Below are positions 19,170 through 28,928 of a stretch of DNA of 64,000 nucleotides, piece after piece; the stretch's first letter is position 1; each line of letters opens with the position of its first letter. Source of the stretch: Candidatus Thiodiazotropha endoloripes. Lineage in GTDB: Bacteria; Pseudomonadota; Gammaproteobacteria; Chromatiales; Chromatiaceae. Where the stretch lies: NCBI RefSeq assembly GCF_001708965.1, contig NZ_LVJW01000006.1, forward strand, positions 744,001 through 808,000. Direction: 5' to 3'. The notes under the pieces are model-generated. The model saw only the letters and a program-made list of their open reading frames with translations, was not told the DNA's origin and searched no databases. The position numbers and the translations under genes are program-made.

Positions 19170-22100
19170 CTAATCACCAGGCATTTCCGGCATGTGCGTA
19201 TCCCGCTCTTCGTCATCGACCTGCAACGAGAGCTGATTGAATGTGGGGTTATCCCAACTGCCGGTCACCTCATAGGTGCGCATGGCGATCCGATCAAAGT
19301 GTTTACCGAACAGCTGCTGGGTCACCGCCAGTGCCACACCCACTGTGGGATTGATCGCCAGTGCACCAACCAGTGGCAGTGTGGCGCTCACATTCGGCGT
19401 CACCACCACCCGTTGATCATAAGTTCTGCTGCTCAGCCCTGTACGACCCCGTATATCGACCATCGCGGCTGTACTGCGCAATGCCAGATCCGTGGTGTAG
19501 GCATCGCCATCATTCAGCACAAAGTTGCCCTGGATGCTGTCAAACGCCATGCCCTTGGAGAAGAGATCGGAGAAGTCGAGGGCCAGCCGTTTACCCAGTG
19601 CATTCAGACTGAACAGACCAATCAGACGCCCCACCCCAGGATCCACATTATCGACCGCTCCCTTACCCACATCCAGCCAGATACTGCCATACAGATTCTC
19701 AGCACCCATCTCCAGCGGTGAAGTGGGCCAGTAGAGCTCAGCTTTGACTTCGGTGGGTGCCTTTTCTATACCGGTGGTCAATCCCAGATGATGTTGCAGA
19801 TCACCCAGACTGGGCGTCTTCATTTGCAGATTCAGGCCGGTGTTATGGCCCTTCGGTGAGACACGCCAATAGCCCTGCCCCGACAGATCGATGGTATCGC
19901 CGATCAGGGTCAGATTGTTGATCGTGATTCCATTGTTTTCCTTGCTCCAGGTAAGGTTTCCCTTGCCGATCGGCCGATCATTGATAAAAAGTTTGTCTAC
20001 GGAAAAATTGATTGCCGGCACATCCCTGGGGTCCAAATCGTTTTGCGGATCTGTCTCCGGTTGTTCACCGGTAATCGTCGAGGCCAACTCATCAAGATCC
20101 AGCTTGATGAAATCGAATCGCCCAAGGATCGGCTGAGTCTGCAGATCGCTCGGTACCTGCATGGTGCCTTGTACCGTATCCGAGGTCAGATTGACCCGGT
20201 AGCCATTGGCAAAATTCTTGTAGGTGAACTGGGTCTGGGGACAGGCTGTACCCAGCGCGGTAAGTTCATCGACCCGCAGGTTCATTTCAATACGCGGCAT
20301 CGGCGTGTCGGATTGACGGGCCTGCTGATTAACCCAGGATATCCATTGGTCCGCATTGAGCAGATCGAGCTTTCCACTGAGGTGAAACCCTTCAACCCCA
20401 TCCAGACTGAGAGGCTCCCGCTGAAAGCCGATCGCGGCGACCCAGGGTCTCTCTGAATCATCGTAGAGACGCAGCAAACCATGGGTATCATCACCGTAGA
20501 CCACCCTCAGTTCGGTAGTGGAATCACTCAGAAAGTCCACCCCCATATCGAGTTGCCGGGCAACCTCCGGTGGCTTGATCAAGGGGGCCGGCAGGTCGAC
20601 TTCCACACCGACCAGATCGGAGGTCAGATTCATTCTCACCGGCACCCGGCTCGGCTGATGGGCGATACTGAACTCCAGATCAGCTCTGCCCCGGCCTTTA
20701 AAATATTGCAGATACCAGTCAGGAAATTTTTTGTGCAGTTTGGCCAGATCCAAAACGCTGTTTGCATTGATGCGGGTCCAGTCCCTGCCATGATGCCGAT
20801 AGGGGGCAATATCGAATTGCACCGGTTCATTGAGAAACTGCGCCTGCAACTTTTTCCCGCTGACACCGGCGCTATCGAACTTCACCTCACCGGTGATCGA
20901 CTTTAAGTCGATATCCGCCTGTTTGACCCGCAGTGCAGCGCGCTGAAAAGCGATCGCCCCTTCAACCGATAACTCACCCCGCCCCTCTTCCAGTGGAATC
21001 GCCAGATCCACGACCGTATGGGTTTTACCACCAACCGACACAGCCTCGACAAACGGCTGAAAATCCTCTTTGAGCGGAGTATCACCGAGGATTGCCATGA
21101 TGTCTTTGAATGGTCCAACGGCCTCCCCTTTGATCATCACCGGAGTTGGATTGCGCAGCTCATCGATCTCAACAGAAACATCCCGCAGCCGGCTGTTGAG
21201 CATCACCCCCTCCTCAAGCCTGGCTTTCAAACCGTTATTGATGAAGTGAACTTCCGCAACTGCTTCCGAGAGAACCGGCCACTCGGGCATATAGTCGAGC
21301 AGTAGATCCTCAACCCCGAACCAGACCTCGAACCGACCTTCGTGGGCTTTGAAGGGAAAATCACTCACCGGGCCATAGAGCAGGAAGCTGCCCGATTTCA
21401 CATGCCCGCTGACCATCGATTTATCCAGCCACTCCACCAAACCTTCGGGCATCACGGTAACCGGCAGATATTCACTTTTACGTGAGCCGTCCGCATTCCA
21501 GAAGTCGGTTTGAATATCGGCGAACAGATCCTTGCCGCTGATCGGGATCTGCAGCTCGATGCGCGACAGGGTTCCCATATCCGGATTGCTCATCTCAAGA
21601 TGGTCGGTCTGCATGTGCAAACCACTCTGCAGATCAAAATTCCACAGGAAATCACCCTTTACCCGGTCAGCCTGCAACGGCCTGCGAAACAGTTGCGGGT
21701 AGTCGATGGCGAGATTGTCACTGTCGATCTTCAGCCAGCCCCCCGACTGGTTACCATCGAAGGACATCTTCAAGCCGGCTGTACCCGGGATACTCTCCCA
21801 GGGATTTGAGATGAACTTTTCAACCTCACCCTGCAACTGCCAGGTCATCTCCTGCCCGGGCAACTGTTGCAGATAGAAATCGAGACCTGTCAGGTCACCC
21901 CGGGGATTCAATCCCAACAGAGCATTCTGCAGATCCCTGGCCGGCAGTTCGACGATCGAAATCAGATCGTGGGCTGTATCGAGAGAGAGGTAGTCGGCAC
22001 GCAGCTCGAATCCGGCACCCTCTTCTGCCGATTTCCACCAGGTGACTTCAAGACCGCCTTCTGGCCACTCCCGCCCCTTCTGGGTCAGCGAGAACTGCTC

Positions 22101-23051
22101 CAGCGCCAACATCCAGCCTGCCTCGATCCTCGACCAGTCAAGTGAGGCTACAAGATGCTGTAAGGAGAATGATTCATCCTTTTGTCGACCGGTCAGATGC
22201 AGATCATGAAGCTCTGACCGCCCACTGATGGTTTGTACCACTCCATCCGCCACATCACCCCATAACTCCAGGCTGGCCCGCCCCTGGTCCACCTGGTATC
22301 CACCGGGCAACCACTCCCCAAGGCGGCCGCCCAACTGCAGATCCTCGCACCTCAGATAGAACTCACCACTCATCGCCAAGGATTCCGCCGAGCGCTGCTG
22401 AAGATCCGCAATCAGTTCGATCTTCTCCTCCCCACGATGACCGATCCGCCCAGACAGCGCCAGCTGATGGTGCAGACCGTTGTTCAACAGATCCACTTCC
22501 AGCCCACTGAGTCTCAGCGGAGGGCGCCCCTGCAGTGCACTCTTGATGAGAATCTCCGTATCGACCATGCGCAACCGGTTCTGCTCCAGGAAGACTCCCA
22601 GCACCGCAGCGGTATCGGATGATTCCCCGGCTCTTTCCATACCCTGGAATGAGAAGGAGCCATCGGCAAACCGCTCCATCTTCAGCTTGGTGCCAACCAC
22701 TTTGCCACCACCCAGCTGCAGTTGACCTGCCAGCAGGCTCTTCAGCAACTGAACTCTGACGTAGACTTCAGGGGCATACAACAGCGGCTCTTCGGTCTGC
22801 TTGTCCAGCGCACTCACATCCGCAAACTTGAGTACCAGATGGACGCCTTTGAGCTGCGCCTGTATGGCTCCGATTCTGAGCGGCATTTCAGCTTTGTTTT
22901 CGAGTACCCGTTCAATCTCCTGACGGTAGGGTTGCAGATCGATACCCGGCAACAGGTAGCGTGCAAGGGTCAACCCCACCGCCAGCAGGATCACCAGCCA
23001 GGCGATGGTCTGCCAGAACTTTGTGTGAAAATATTTTGCGGTGGCGAGCAT
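19170..23051 (-). CDS. yhdP: YhdP-family AsmA-like inter-membrane lipid transport protein
   Basis: Large inner-membrane-anchored protein. E. coli YhdP with TamB and YdbH carries phospholipids to the outer membrane. 1293 residues (family about 1270). A single TM near the N-terminus (about 14-33, TIAWLVILLAVGLTLARYLL) is followed by a long beta-rich periplasmic region with the DUF3971/AsmA-like segments. Its C-terminal block (AMVDIRGRTGLSSRTYDQRV and PTVGVALAVTQQLFGKHFDR) is characteristic. It starts 21 bases after the rng stop, so the two form an operon, as in many relatives. Confidence 0.93.
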   Translation of the reverse strand: MLATAKYFHTKFWQTIAWLVILLAVGLTLARYLLPGIDLQPYRQEIERVLENKAEMPLRIGAIQAQLKGVHLVLKFADVSALDKQTEEPLLYAPEVYVRVQLLKSLLAGQLQLGGGKVVGTKLKMERFADGSFSFQGMERAGESSDTAAVLGVFLEQNRLRMVDTEILIKSALQGRPPLRLSGLEVDLLNNGLHHQLALSGRIGHRGEEKIELIADLQQRSAESLAMSGEFYLRCEDLQLGGRLGEWLPGGYQVDQGRASLELWGDVADGVVQTISGRSELHDLHLTGRQKDESFSLQHLVASLDWSRIEAGWMLALEQFSLTQKGREWPEGGLEVTWWKSAEEGAGFELRADYLSLDTAHDLISIVELPARDLQNALLGLNPRGDLTGLDFYLQQLPGQEMTWQLQGEVEKFISNPWESIPGTAGLKMSFDGNQSGGWLKIDSDNLAIDYPQLFRRPLQADRVKGDFLWNFDLQSGLHMQTDHLEMSNPDMGTLSRIELQIPISGKDLFADIQTDFWNADGSRKSEYLPVTVMPEGLVEWLDKSMVSGHVKSGSFLLYGPVSDFPFKAHEGRFEVWFGVEDLLLDYMPEWPVLSEAVAEVHFINNGLKARLEEGVMLNSRLRDVSVEIDELRNPTPVMIKGEAVGPFKDIMAILGDTPLKEDFQPFVEAVSVGGKTHTVVDLAIPLEEGRGELSVEGAIAFQRAALRVKQADIDLKSITGEVKFDSAGVSGKKLQAQFLNEPVQFDIAPYRHHGRDWTRINANSVLDLAKLHKKFPDWYLQYFKGRGRADLEFSIAHQPSRVPVRMNLTSDLVGVEVDLPAPLIKPPEVARQLDMGVDFLSDSTTELRVVYGDDTHGLLRLYDDSERPWVAAIGFQREPLSLDGVEGFHLSGKLDLLNADQWISWVNQQARQSDTPMPRIEMNLRVDELTALGTACPQTQFTYKNFANGYRVNLTSDTVQGTMQVPSDLQTQPILGRFDFIKLDLDELASTITGEQPETDPQNDLDPRDVPAINFSVDKLFINDRPIGKGNLTWSKENNGITINNLTLIGDTIDLSGQGYWRVSPKGHNTGLNLQMKTPSLGDLQHHLGLTTGIEKAPTEVKAELYWPTSPLEMGAENLYGSIWLDVGKGAVDNVDPGVGRLIGLFSLNALGKRLALDFSDLFSKGMAFDSIQGNFVLNDGDAYTTDLALRSTAAMVDIRGRTGLSSRTYDQRVVVTPNVSATLPLVGALAINPTVGVALAVTQQLFGKHFDRIAMRTYEVTGSWDNPTFNQLSLQVDDEERDTHMPEMPGD

Positions 23052-23072
23052 GAAAACGGGATTCAGCAGTAG

Positions 23073-24527
23073 TCAGACCAACACCACATCATAGTGTTCC
23101 TGACTGTAGAGCTGCTCAGCCTGCAGTTTGATCGGATGGCCGATAAACTGCTCCAGTTCGGCCAGATGGGTGGACTCTTCGTCGAGCAGTCGGTCAATCA
23201 CCTCCTGGGAGGCCAATACCAGCAGGGATTCCACATCAAACTGCCTGGACTCCCGCAGAATTTCACGAAAGATCTCATAACAGGTGGTCTCGGCTGTCTT
23301 CATCGAGCCGCGCCCGCCACAACAGCTGCAGGGTTCACAGAGAACATGCTCCAGGGACTCCCGAATGCGCTTGCGGGTCATCTCCACCAGCCCCAGAGAG
23401 GAGACCTCGGTGATGTGGGTGCGCGCATGATCATGGGCAAGACACTTTTCAAGCGCGCGTAAAACCTGGCGCCGATGTTCCGGATCGAGCATGTCGATGA
23501 AATCGATGATGATGATGCCACCGAGATTACGAATTCTCAGTTGTCGGCAGATCGCCTGGGCAGCCTCCAGATTGGTCTTGAAGATGGTCTCTTCCAGATT
23601 CCTGTGTCCAACAAAAGCACCGGTATTGACATCGATGGTGGTCATCGCCTCGGTCTGATCGATCACCAGATGGCCGCCGGATTTGAGCTGAACTTTACGC
23701 TCCAGGGCTTTCTGTATCTCATCCTCCACCCCATACAGATCGAACAGAGGACGCTCACCGGGGTAGTATTCGATGCGATGTTTGATGTCCGGGATGAACT
23801 TTTGTGCGAAATTGATCGATTTCTGATGGGTCTCCTTGGAGTCGATTCGCACCTTCTCCACATCGGGACCGACCAGATCCCGCAACGATCTCAGAGGCAA
23901 GGAGAGATCCTCATGGATCAGCTCAATACTTTTTGCCAGTTTGCTTCTCTCCTGGATTGAGCTCCACAGACGGGCTAGAAAACGCATATCGGATTTCAGC
24001 GACGACTCATCCACTCCCTCAGCCGCAGTTCTTGCGATATAACCACCTGAGATTTCGCCTGTTTCCGCGACCTGGTTGAGCAGTTCACGGAGTCTCTGAC
24101 GTTCATCCTCAGCCTCGATTCTCTGTGAAATCCCCATATTGCCAAGGGAAGGCATGAACACCAGGTGCCTGGATGGTATGGAGATGTTGGTGGTCAGCCT
24201 GGCGCCTTTGGTACCAATCGGGTCCTTCAGCACCTGAACGATCACCAGTTCGCCCTCCCGCAACAGCTCATGGATATTGTCGGTCTTCGGCTTGTCGGTT
24301 GAGTCACCGATGTCAGAGACATGCAGGAATGCGGCCCGTTCAAGCCCCACGTCGACAAACGCCGCCTGCATACCGGGCAGAACCCGACAGACCTTGCCTT
24401 TGTAGATATTGCCAACCAGGCCCCGTTTTCCGGAACGCTCGATGATGATCTCCTGCACAGCACCGTTCTCAATGACCGCCACACGGGTTTCGGGAGGAGT
24501 TACATTAATTAGAATTTCTTCACTCAT
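23073..24527 (-). CDS. rng: Ribonuclease G
   Basis: Endoribonuclease of the RNase E/G family, acting in 16S rRNA 5' maturation and mRNA decay. From ATG 24527 (MSEEILINVTPPETRVAVIE) it has 484 residues, like E. coli RNase G (about 489). Upstream in-frame TTG starts would add 26 unrelated residues. S1 domain about residues 35-130. The catalytic Mg-binding aspartates are in TTIDVNTGAFVG and IIIIDFIDML. The zinc-link cysteines are in CEPCSCCGGRG. There is no RNase E-like C-terminal scaffold, which supports rng rather than rne. Confidence 0.95.
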   Translation of the reverse strand: MSEEILINVTPPETRVAVIENGAVQEIIIERSGKRGLVGNIYKGKVCRVLPGMQAAFVDVGLERAAFLHVSDIGDSTDKPKTDNIHELLREGELVIVQVLKDPIGTKGARLTTNISIPSRHLVFMPSLGNMGISQRIEAEDERQRLRELLNQVAETGEISGGYIARTAAEGVDESSLKSDMRFLARLWSSIQERSKLAKSIELIHEDLSLPLRSLRDLVGPDVEKVRIDSKETHQKSINFAQKFIPDIKHRIEYYPGERPLFDLYGVEDEIQKALERKVQLKSGGHLVIDQTEAMTTIDVNTGAFVGHRNLEETIFKTNLEAAQAICRQLRIRNLGGIIIIDFIDMLDPEHRRQVLRALEKCLAHDHARTHITEVSSLGLVEMTRKRIRESLEHVLCEPCSCCGGRGSMKTAETTCYEIFREILRESRQFDVESLLVLASQEVIDRLLDEESTHLAELEQFIGHPIKLQAEQLYSQEHYDVVLV

Positions 24528-24847
24528 ATCAACTGCTTCGTTATTTTCGTTATTGCTAATCCCTGTAGACAAACGTACTGTCTCCGAATCTCTTTCATCG
24601 GACAATCGGACATTTTATTAACCTAGAATCCTTGTTGTGTTAATGAGTTCACCCAATCGGGTGGGTCTGAAAGTCATTCAATCAGGCTGCACACCATTAG
24701 CTTACGACAGATGTTTGCCGTCTAACGTGGAATCCAGGTTTAAGCCCGCAACCTAGCAATTTCTCCTCAACCCCGACACGCCGGCAATCAGTAATGAGGG
24801 GTAACCCGCATTGCTGAACCAAAAGAGCCTGGCGCACCCTGTGCGGC
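24528..24847. other. Spacer between maf and rng
   Basis: 320 bases with no credible gene. It includes a short hairpin, CACCC-AATC-GGGTG, near 24649-24662. The rng promoter should lie here, but I found no convincing hexamers. Confidence 0.45.
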
Positions 24848-25468
24848 CTAAATACTACCTGGGCCTATCAAATTAGTCTTCCTGGCACCGAAATCGATCC
24901 CGCCCAATTGCAGTAATTGTGCGGTTTCAAACAACGGCAAACCCATCACGCCGGAATAACTGCCCTCCAGCCGCGCAATAAATTGTGCCCCAAGCCCTTG
25001 AATTGCATAGCTTCCTGCTTTATCCAACGGCTCTCCGGTATGCCAGTAATCGAGCATCTCGGTTTCGCTGAGCCTGCGAAAGGTTACCCGGCTTACAGAG
25101 ACTCTGGTCTGTGGAACCGATCGACAAAGGGTCACCGCACTGAACACCTCATGGGTTGTATCCGAAAGCTGCCCAAGCATCCACAGAGCATGATCCCGAT
25201 CTTCCGGTTTACCCAGGATATGGCCATTTACCACCACGCTGGTATCGGCGGCCAAAACCGGCAATTGAGCGGCTTCACTAAGCTGCCTGAAACCTGCCAC
25301 AGCCTTATCCTCAGCCACCCGCCGCACATAATTCGCCGGCTGTTCCTCAGGTAGCTGCCCCTCATCGACCTCGATATCGAGCAGTTCGAAGCGCACCCCG
25401 ATCTGTTGCAGCAGTTCGCGCCGCCTGGGGGATCTTGACGCCAGGTAGAGACTTGGCCGGTCACCCAT
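24848..25468 (-). CDS. maf: Maf-family nucleotide pyrophosphatase (YhdE type)
   Basis: House-cleaning pyrophosphatase hydrolysing dTTP/UTP and modified nucleotides; overproduction blocks septation in some bacteria. From ATG 25468 (MGDRPSLYLASRSPRRRELL) it has 206 residues. A GTG five codons earlier would overlap rlmH by 11 bases. Motifs: LASRSPRRRELL, YVRRVAEDKA, VLAADTSVVVNG, GKPEDRDHALWMLGQLSD and YAIQGLGAQFIARLEGSYSG. The SRSPRR form points to the YhdE rather than the YceF subgroup. It starts four bases after the rlmH stop. Confidence 0.93.
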   Translation of the reverse strand: MGDRPSLYLASRSPRRRELLQQIGVRFELLDIEVDEGQLPEEQPANYVRRVAEDKAVAGFRQLSEAAQLPVLAADTSVVVNGHILGKPEDRDHALWMLGQLSDTTHEVFSAVTLCRSVPQTRVSVSRVTFRRLSETEMLDYWHTGEPLDKAGSYAIQGLGAQFIARLEGSYSGVMGLPLFETAQLLQLGGIDFGARKTNLIGPGSI

Positions 25469-25472
25469 ACCG

Positions 25473-25946
25473 CTATCCGGCACGATGATAGGGATGGTTG
25501 TGCATCAGACTCCAGGCCCGATAGAGCTGTTCAGCCACCACTACCCGGACCAGCGGATGGGGCAGGGTTAAAGGCGACAGGGACCAGCGCCCCTCCGCCC
25601 GGTTCAGGCACTCGGCCGAAAGCCCTTCCGGCCCACCCACCAGCAGCGCCAGATCCCGGCCATCGCCCATCCAGGACTCCAGTTTGCTGGAGAGTTGTTC
25701 GGTACTCCAGGCCCGTCCCTCTACATCCAGGGCCACAACCCGACACCCTTTGGGTATCGCTTTCAGCATCCTTTCACCCTCATCCTTAAGGATTCGCTTG
25801 ATATCGGCCTTTTTACCCCGCTGCCCAGGAGCGATCTCGAGCAGATGGAGATAACAGTCCCCATTCAACCGCCGGGCATAAGTCTGATAGCCGTCCACCA
25901 CCCAGTCAGGCATACGATTTCCGACAGATACAAGATGGATATTCAT
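25473..25946 (-). CDS. rlmH: 23S rRNA (pseudouridine-1915 N3)-methyltransferase
   Basis: SPOUT methyltransferase modifying pseudouridine 1915 in helix 69 of 23S rRNA. From ATG 25946 ([16 protein letters not shown]) it has 157 residues, matching the family (about 155). The earlier in-frame start adds 13 unrelated residues. The SAM-binding knot region shows [12 protein letters not shown], and the C-terminus [20 protein letters not shown] is invariant in RlmH. No clear Shine-Dalgarno is present. Its usual neighbour rsfS is absent; rhlB is divergent instead. Confidence 0.95.
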   Translation of the reverse strand: MNIHLVSVGNRMPDWVVDGYQTYARRLNGDCYLHLLEIAPGQRGKKADIKRILKDEGERMLKAIPKGCRVVALDVEGRAWSTEQLSSKLESWMGDGRDLALLVGGPEGLSAECLNRAEGRWSLSPLTLPHPLVRVVVAEQLYRAWSLMHNHPYHRAG

Positions 25947-26084
25947 GCAGGGGGATTGTACGGGATTGTGTCCGTCGATGGGCAAATTTTACATCCATGA
26001 AACCAGCGCCAGAAAACACAGAACCAATGCCCTGATCCCATGCAGGATCGTAGTTATACCTATTATCCTGTATGCTTCCGCCCC

Positions 26085-27434
26085 ATGAGCAATAAACATC
26101 TGACTGAGACCCGTTTTGCCGACTTTGATCTCGATCCCCAGGTCCTGCTGGGCATCCAAGAGGCCGGCTTCGAATACTGCACCCCGATTCAGGCGGAAAC
26201 CCTGCCGATTGCACTGACCGGAAAGGACCTGGCCGGACAGGCACAAACCGGTACAGGTAAAACTGCTGCCTTTCTGATCGCGGCCATCGACCACCTGTTG
26301 CGCAACCCGCCATCGGAGCAGCGTCGGGTCAATCAACCCCGCACCCTGATTCTGGCCCCGACCAGAGAGCTGGCGGTGCAGATCTACAACGATGCCCAGG
26401 CATTGACCCAGCACACTGAGTTGAAGACCGCAGCAGTCTACGGCGGCACCGGGTATGACAAACAGCGCAAACAGATCGAGCAGGGTGTGGATATCCTGAT
26501 CGGCACCCCGGGGCGACTGATCGACTACCTCAAACAGCGGGTCTACGACCTGAATGAGATTCAGGTGATCGTGCTGGACGAGGCCGACCGCATGTTTGAT
26601 CTCGGCTTCATCAAGGACATCCGCTTTATGCTGCGACGCTGTCCATCACCACAGGACAGGCTGGGCATGCTGTTCTCCGCCACCCTCTCCTACCGGGTGC
26701 GCGAACTGGCCTACGAACACATGAACAACCCTCACAGTGTGGAGGTGGAACCGGAGCAGGTAACGGCGGAGAAGATCACCGAAACCTGCTACATGACTGC
26801 CAACGAGGAGAAGATCCCGCTGCTGATCGGCCTGCTCAAACAGCTTGAGGAGGCCCGCATCATCGTCTTCGTCAACACCAAACGGGTAGCAGACAAGGTT
26901 TGGGGATTCCTGCAGGGGAACGGCATCGATACGGCGGTGCTCTCCGGCGATGTGCCGCAGAAAAAACGCCTCAGCCTGCTGAAGAAATTTCAGGACGGTG
27001 AGCTGCCAGCCCTGGTGGCCACCGATGTGGCAGCCCGTGGTCTGCATATTCCCGATGTCACCCATGTGGTCAATTTCGATCTTCCCGAGGATGCGGAAGA
27101 CTACGTGCACCGCATTGGCAGAACAGCCCGTGCCGGGGCCAGCGGCGAGGCAATCAGTTTTGCCTGTGAGACCTATGCCTTCTCTCTGCCTGATATCGAA
27201 ACCTATGTCGGCCACTCCATCCCGACCCAGACCGTGGCTATCGACCTGCTGGCCGAGGTAGATCCAAAGAGCCGGGTCTACCCGGAGAAAGGGGCTCGTC
27301 AGAGGCATCGTACCAAAGAGGGCCAGAAGAGCCATGGCAAGGGACATCACCATAAAGCACACAAACCCAAGGGAGAAGGCAAGCACAGACGTCGCCGGCG
27401 CGGCCCCAAGCCACCCCAAAGCAACAGCGAATAA
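26085..27434 (+). CDS. rhlB: DEAD-box RNA helicase RhlB
   Basis: ATP-dependent RNA helicase, in enterobacteria a degradosome component. From ATG 26085 ([20 protein letters not shown]) it is 449 residues, and this N-terminus is close to E. coli RhlB. Motifs in order: Q motif ([13 protein letters not shown]), I AQTGTGKT, Ia [14 protein letters not shown] in [44 protein letters not shown] and [12 protein letters not shown]. The C-terminal tail is Lys/His/Arg-rich (about 400-449) and likely binds RNA. Followed after two bases by a Cys-cluster gene. Confidence 0.93.
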   Translation: MSNKHLTETRFADFDLDPQVLLGIQEAGFEYCTPIQAETLPIALTGKDLAGQAQTGTGKTAAFLIAAIDHLLRNPPSEQRRVNQPRTLILAPTRELAVQIYNDAQALTQHTELKTAAVYGGTGYDKQRKQIEQGVDILIGTPGRLIDYLKQRVYDLNEIQVIVLDEADRMFDLGFIKDIRFMLRRCPSPQDRLGMLFSATLSYRVRELAYEHMNNPHSVEVEPEQVTAEKITETCYMTANEEKIPLLIGLLKQLEEARIIVFVNTKRVADKVWGFLQGNGIDTAVLSGDVPQKKRLSLLKKFQDGELPALVATDVAARGLHIPDVTHVVNFDLPEDAEDYVHRIGRTARAGASGEAISFACETYAFSLPDIETYVGHSIPTQTVAIDLLAEVDPKSRVYPEKGARQRHRTKEGQKSHGKGHHHKAHKPKGEGKHRRRRRGPKPPQSNSE

Positions 27435-27436
27435 CC

Positions 27437-27799
27437 ATGGACAACAAGTGTGATCGCTGCACCAACTCCAAGTGCTGCACTTACACCACTGAAGCCCTCG
27501 GGGTTGCCCCCCGTTCGAAGAGTGACTTTGAACATCTGCTCTGGCAGGTCTCCCATGCCGGGGTGGAGATCTACAAGGATGAAGACGGCTGGTTTCTGCT
27601 GATCGGGGGAAGTTGTGAACATCTGCAGCCCAATGGGGGTTGTGGTATCTACGACCAACGGCCGCAAATCTGCCGCGACTACGACAACGACTGGTGTGAA
27701 TTCGATGCCCCGGCCGAGGATGGTTTCGAACTCTATTTCCGCAACTACGCCGAACTACTCGCCTATTGCAAAAAACGCTTTAAAACCTGGGGCAAATAA
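27437..27799 (+). CDS. YkgJ-family cysteine-cluster protein
   Basis: Small cytosolic protein of the UPF0153/YkgJ family, thought to bind zinc or an Fe-S cluster; function not established. 120 residues with cysteines in the family pattern: CDRCTNSKCC near the N-terminus, GSCEHL, GCGIYDQRPQICRDY, and DWC. The start is two bases after the rhlB stop, so it is co-transcribed and possibly coupled. No terminator follows clearly. Confidence 0.8.
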   Translation: MDNKCDRCTNSKCCTYTTEALGVAPRSKSDFEHLLWQVSHAGVEIYKDEDGWFLLIGGSCEHLQPNGGCGIYDQRPQICRDYDNDWCEFDAPAEDGFELYFRNYAELLAYCKKRFKTWGK

Positions 27800-27917
27800 G
27801 GGTCTTAGACGCCGATCTCTCAGGCAATCTGTCTCAGCGACCCCACTTCCCGGAACTCTGCCGTACTTTCCCGATCCATAGCGTTGACCATAAACCGCAA
27901 TAAGGGTTGTTTTCCGA

Positions 27918-27923
27918 TATAAT
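27918..27923 (+). promoter_or_regulatory. Candidate -10 element for the ion-channel gene
   Basis: A perfect TATAAT at 27918-27923, in the context CGATATAATCGG, 44 bases ahead of ATG 27967. No good -35 lies 17 bases upstream. Its position argues that the channel starts at 27967 rather than at the upstream TTG 27907. Confidence 0.45.
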
Positions 27924-27966
27924 CGGCGGCCTTTTGAGTATCAGCCAATACCGGATTCAACCAGCC

Positions 27967-28818
27967 ATGCCCCCGACAGCTGCACAACTGCAACAACAGT
28001 TCATCCAACTTCGCGAAAACAAGATCTTCGAGACCTTCGTTATCCTGGTGATCGTGATCTCGGCACTGATGATCGGCGCCAAAACCTACCCGATCCCCAC
28101 CTCTGTGGCCCAGATACTGCGACTGCTCGACATCGGCATCACCATCTTCTTTCTGGTCGAGATCATCATCCGCATGATCGCCGAGCACAGTTTGAAACGA
28201 TTCTTCAGCAAAGCCTGGAATGTATTCGACTTTCTCATCGTCACTGCAAGTCTGATCCCGGTCGATGACAGCGAAGCCGCCCTGTTGGGTCGACTGCTGC
28301 GGGTCTTCAGGGTACTGCGACTGGTATCGATCATCCCCGAATTACGGGTACTGCTGAATGCCTTCGTCACCGCCATCCCCCGCATGGGCTATGTGTCGCT
28401 GCTGATGTTCATCATCTTCTACATCTATGCCGCCATCGGCAGCATGTTCTTTCATCAGATCAACCCGGAGTTATGGGGTAACATCACCATTGCCATGCTG
28501 ACCCTGTTCCGTATCGCCACCTTCGAGGACTGGACCGATGTGATGTACGAGACCATGGAGATCTTTCCGCTCAGCTGGTTTTTCTATCTCTCATTCATCT
28601 TCATCGTAGCCTTTGTCTTTCTCAACATGATGATCGGAATCGTGCTGGAAACCCTGCAGCGGGAGCATGAGGAGTTTGCCCGGGAGAGTGGTGAGGGTGA
28701 GGCAGGCGAGGTACACCGGATCGACAGTCGGACCGCCGAGATGGAGCAGCGACTGATCAAGATGGAGAACATGCTGGAGCAGCTGACCAGGGATCGGGCC
28801 GCCGCGGATAAGCCCTGA
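27967..28818 (+). CDS. BacNaV-type voltage-gated cation channel
   Basis: Single-domain six-TM voltage-gated channel expected to assemble as a tetramer in the inner membrane. 283 residues from ATG 27967. S1-S3 lie at about 20-100. S4 carries arginines every third residue (R109, R112, R115, R118 in GRLLRVFRVLRL). S5 and the pore helix lead to filter TFEDWTD at 185-191, then S6 (about 203-230). A C-terminal heptad helix (about 251-278) fits the coiled coil that tetramerises BacNaV channels. Canonical sodium channels have LESW; here three acidic residues line the filter. A TTG start 20 codons earlier is possible. It is probably transcribed alone. Confidence 0.88.
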   Translation: MPPTAAQLQQQFIQLRENKIFETFVILVIVISALMIGAKTYPIPTSVAQILRLLDIGITIFFLVEIIIRMIAEHSLKRFFSKAWNVFDFLIVTASLIPVDDSEAALLGRLLRVFRVLRLVSIIPELRVLLNAFVTAIPRMGYVSLLMFIIFYIYAAIGSMFFHQINPELWGNITIAMLTLFRIATFEDWTDVMYETMEIFPLSWFFYLSFIFIVAFVFLNMMIGIVLETLQREHEEFARESGEGEAGEVHRIDSRTAEMEQRLIKMENMLEQLTRDRAAADKP

Positions 28819-28928
28819 CCAAAAACGACAGCTATCTCTGCAGAGTTTCTGTATTCCGCAAGAAACGGGTGGCCAGGACCCGCTTTGATGTGCAGACTGA
28901 GGACATTGATCGCACACAACAGAGTGCC

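Noticed and set aside
23475-23960. 161-codon plus-strand frame opposite rng
   Set aside because: Antisense shadow; the opposite strand has the catalytic motifs of RNase G.
26646-27419. 257-codon minus-strand frame opposite rhlB
   Set aside because: Antisense shadow of a gene with all DEAD-box motifs.
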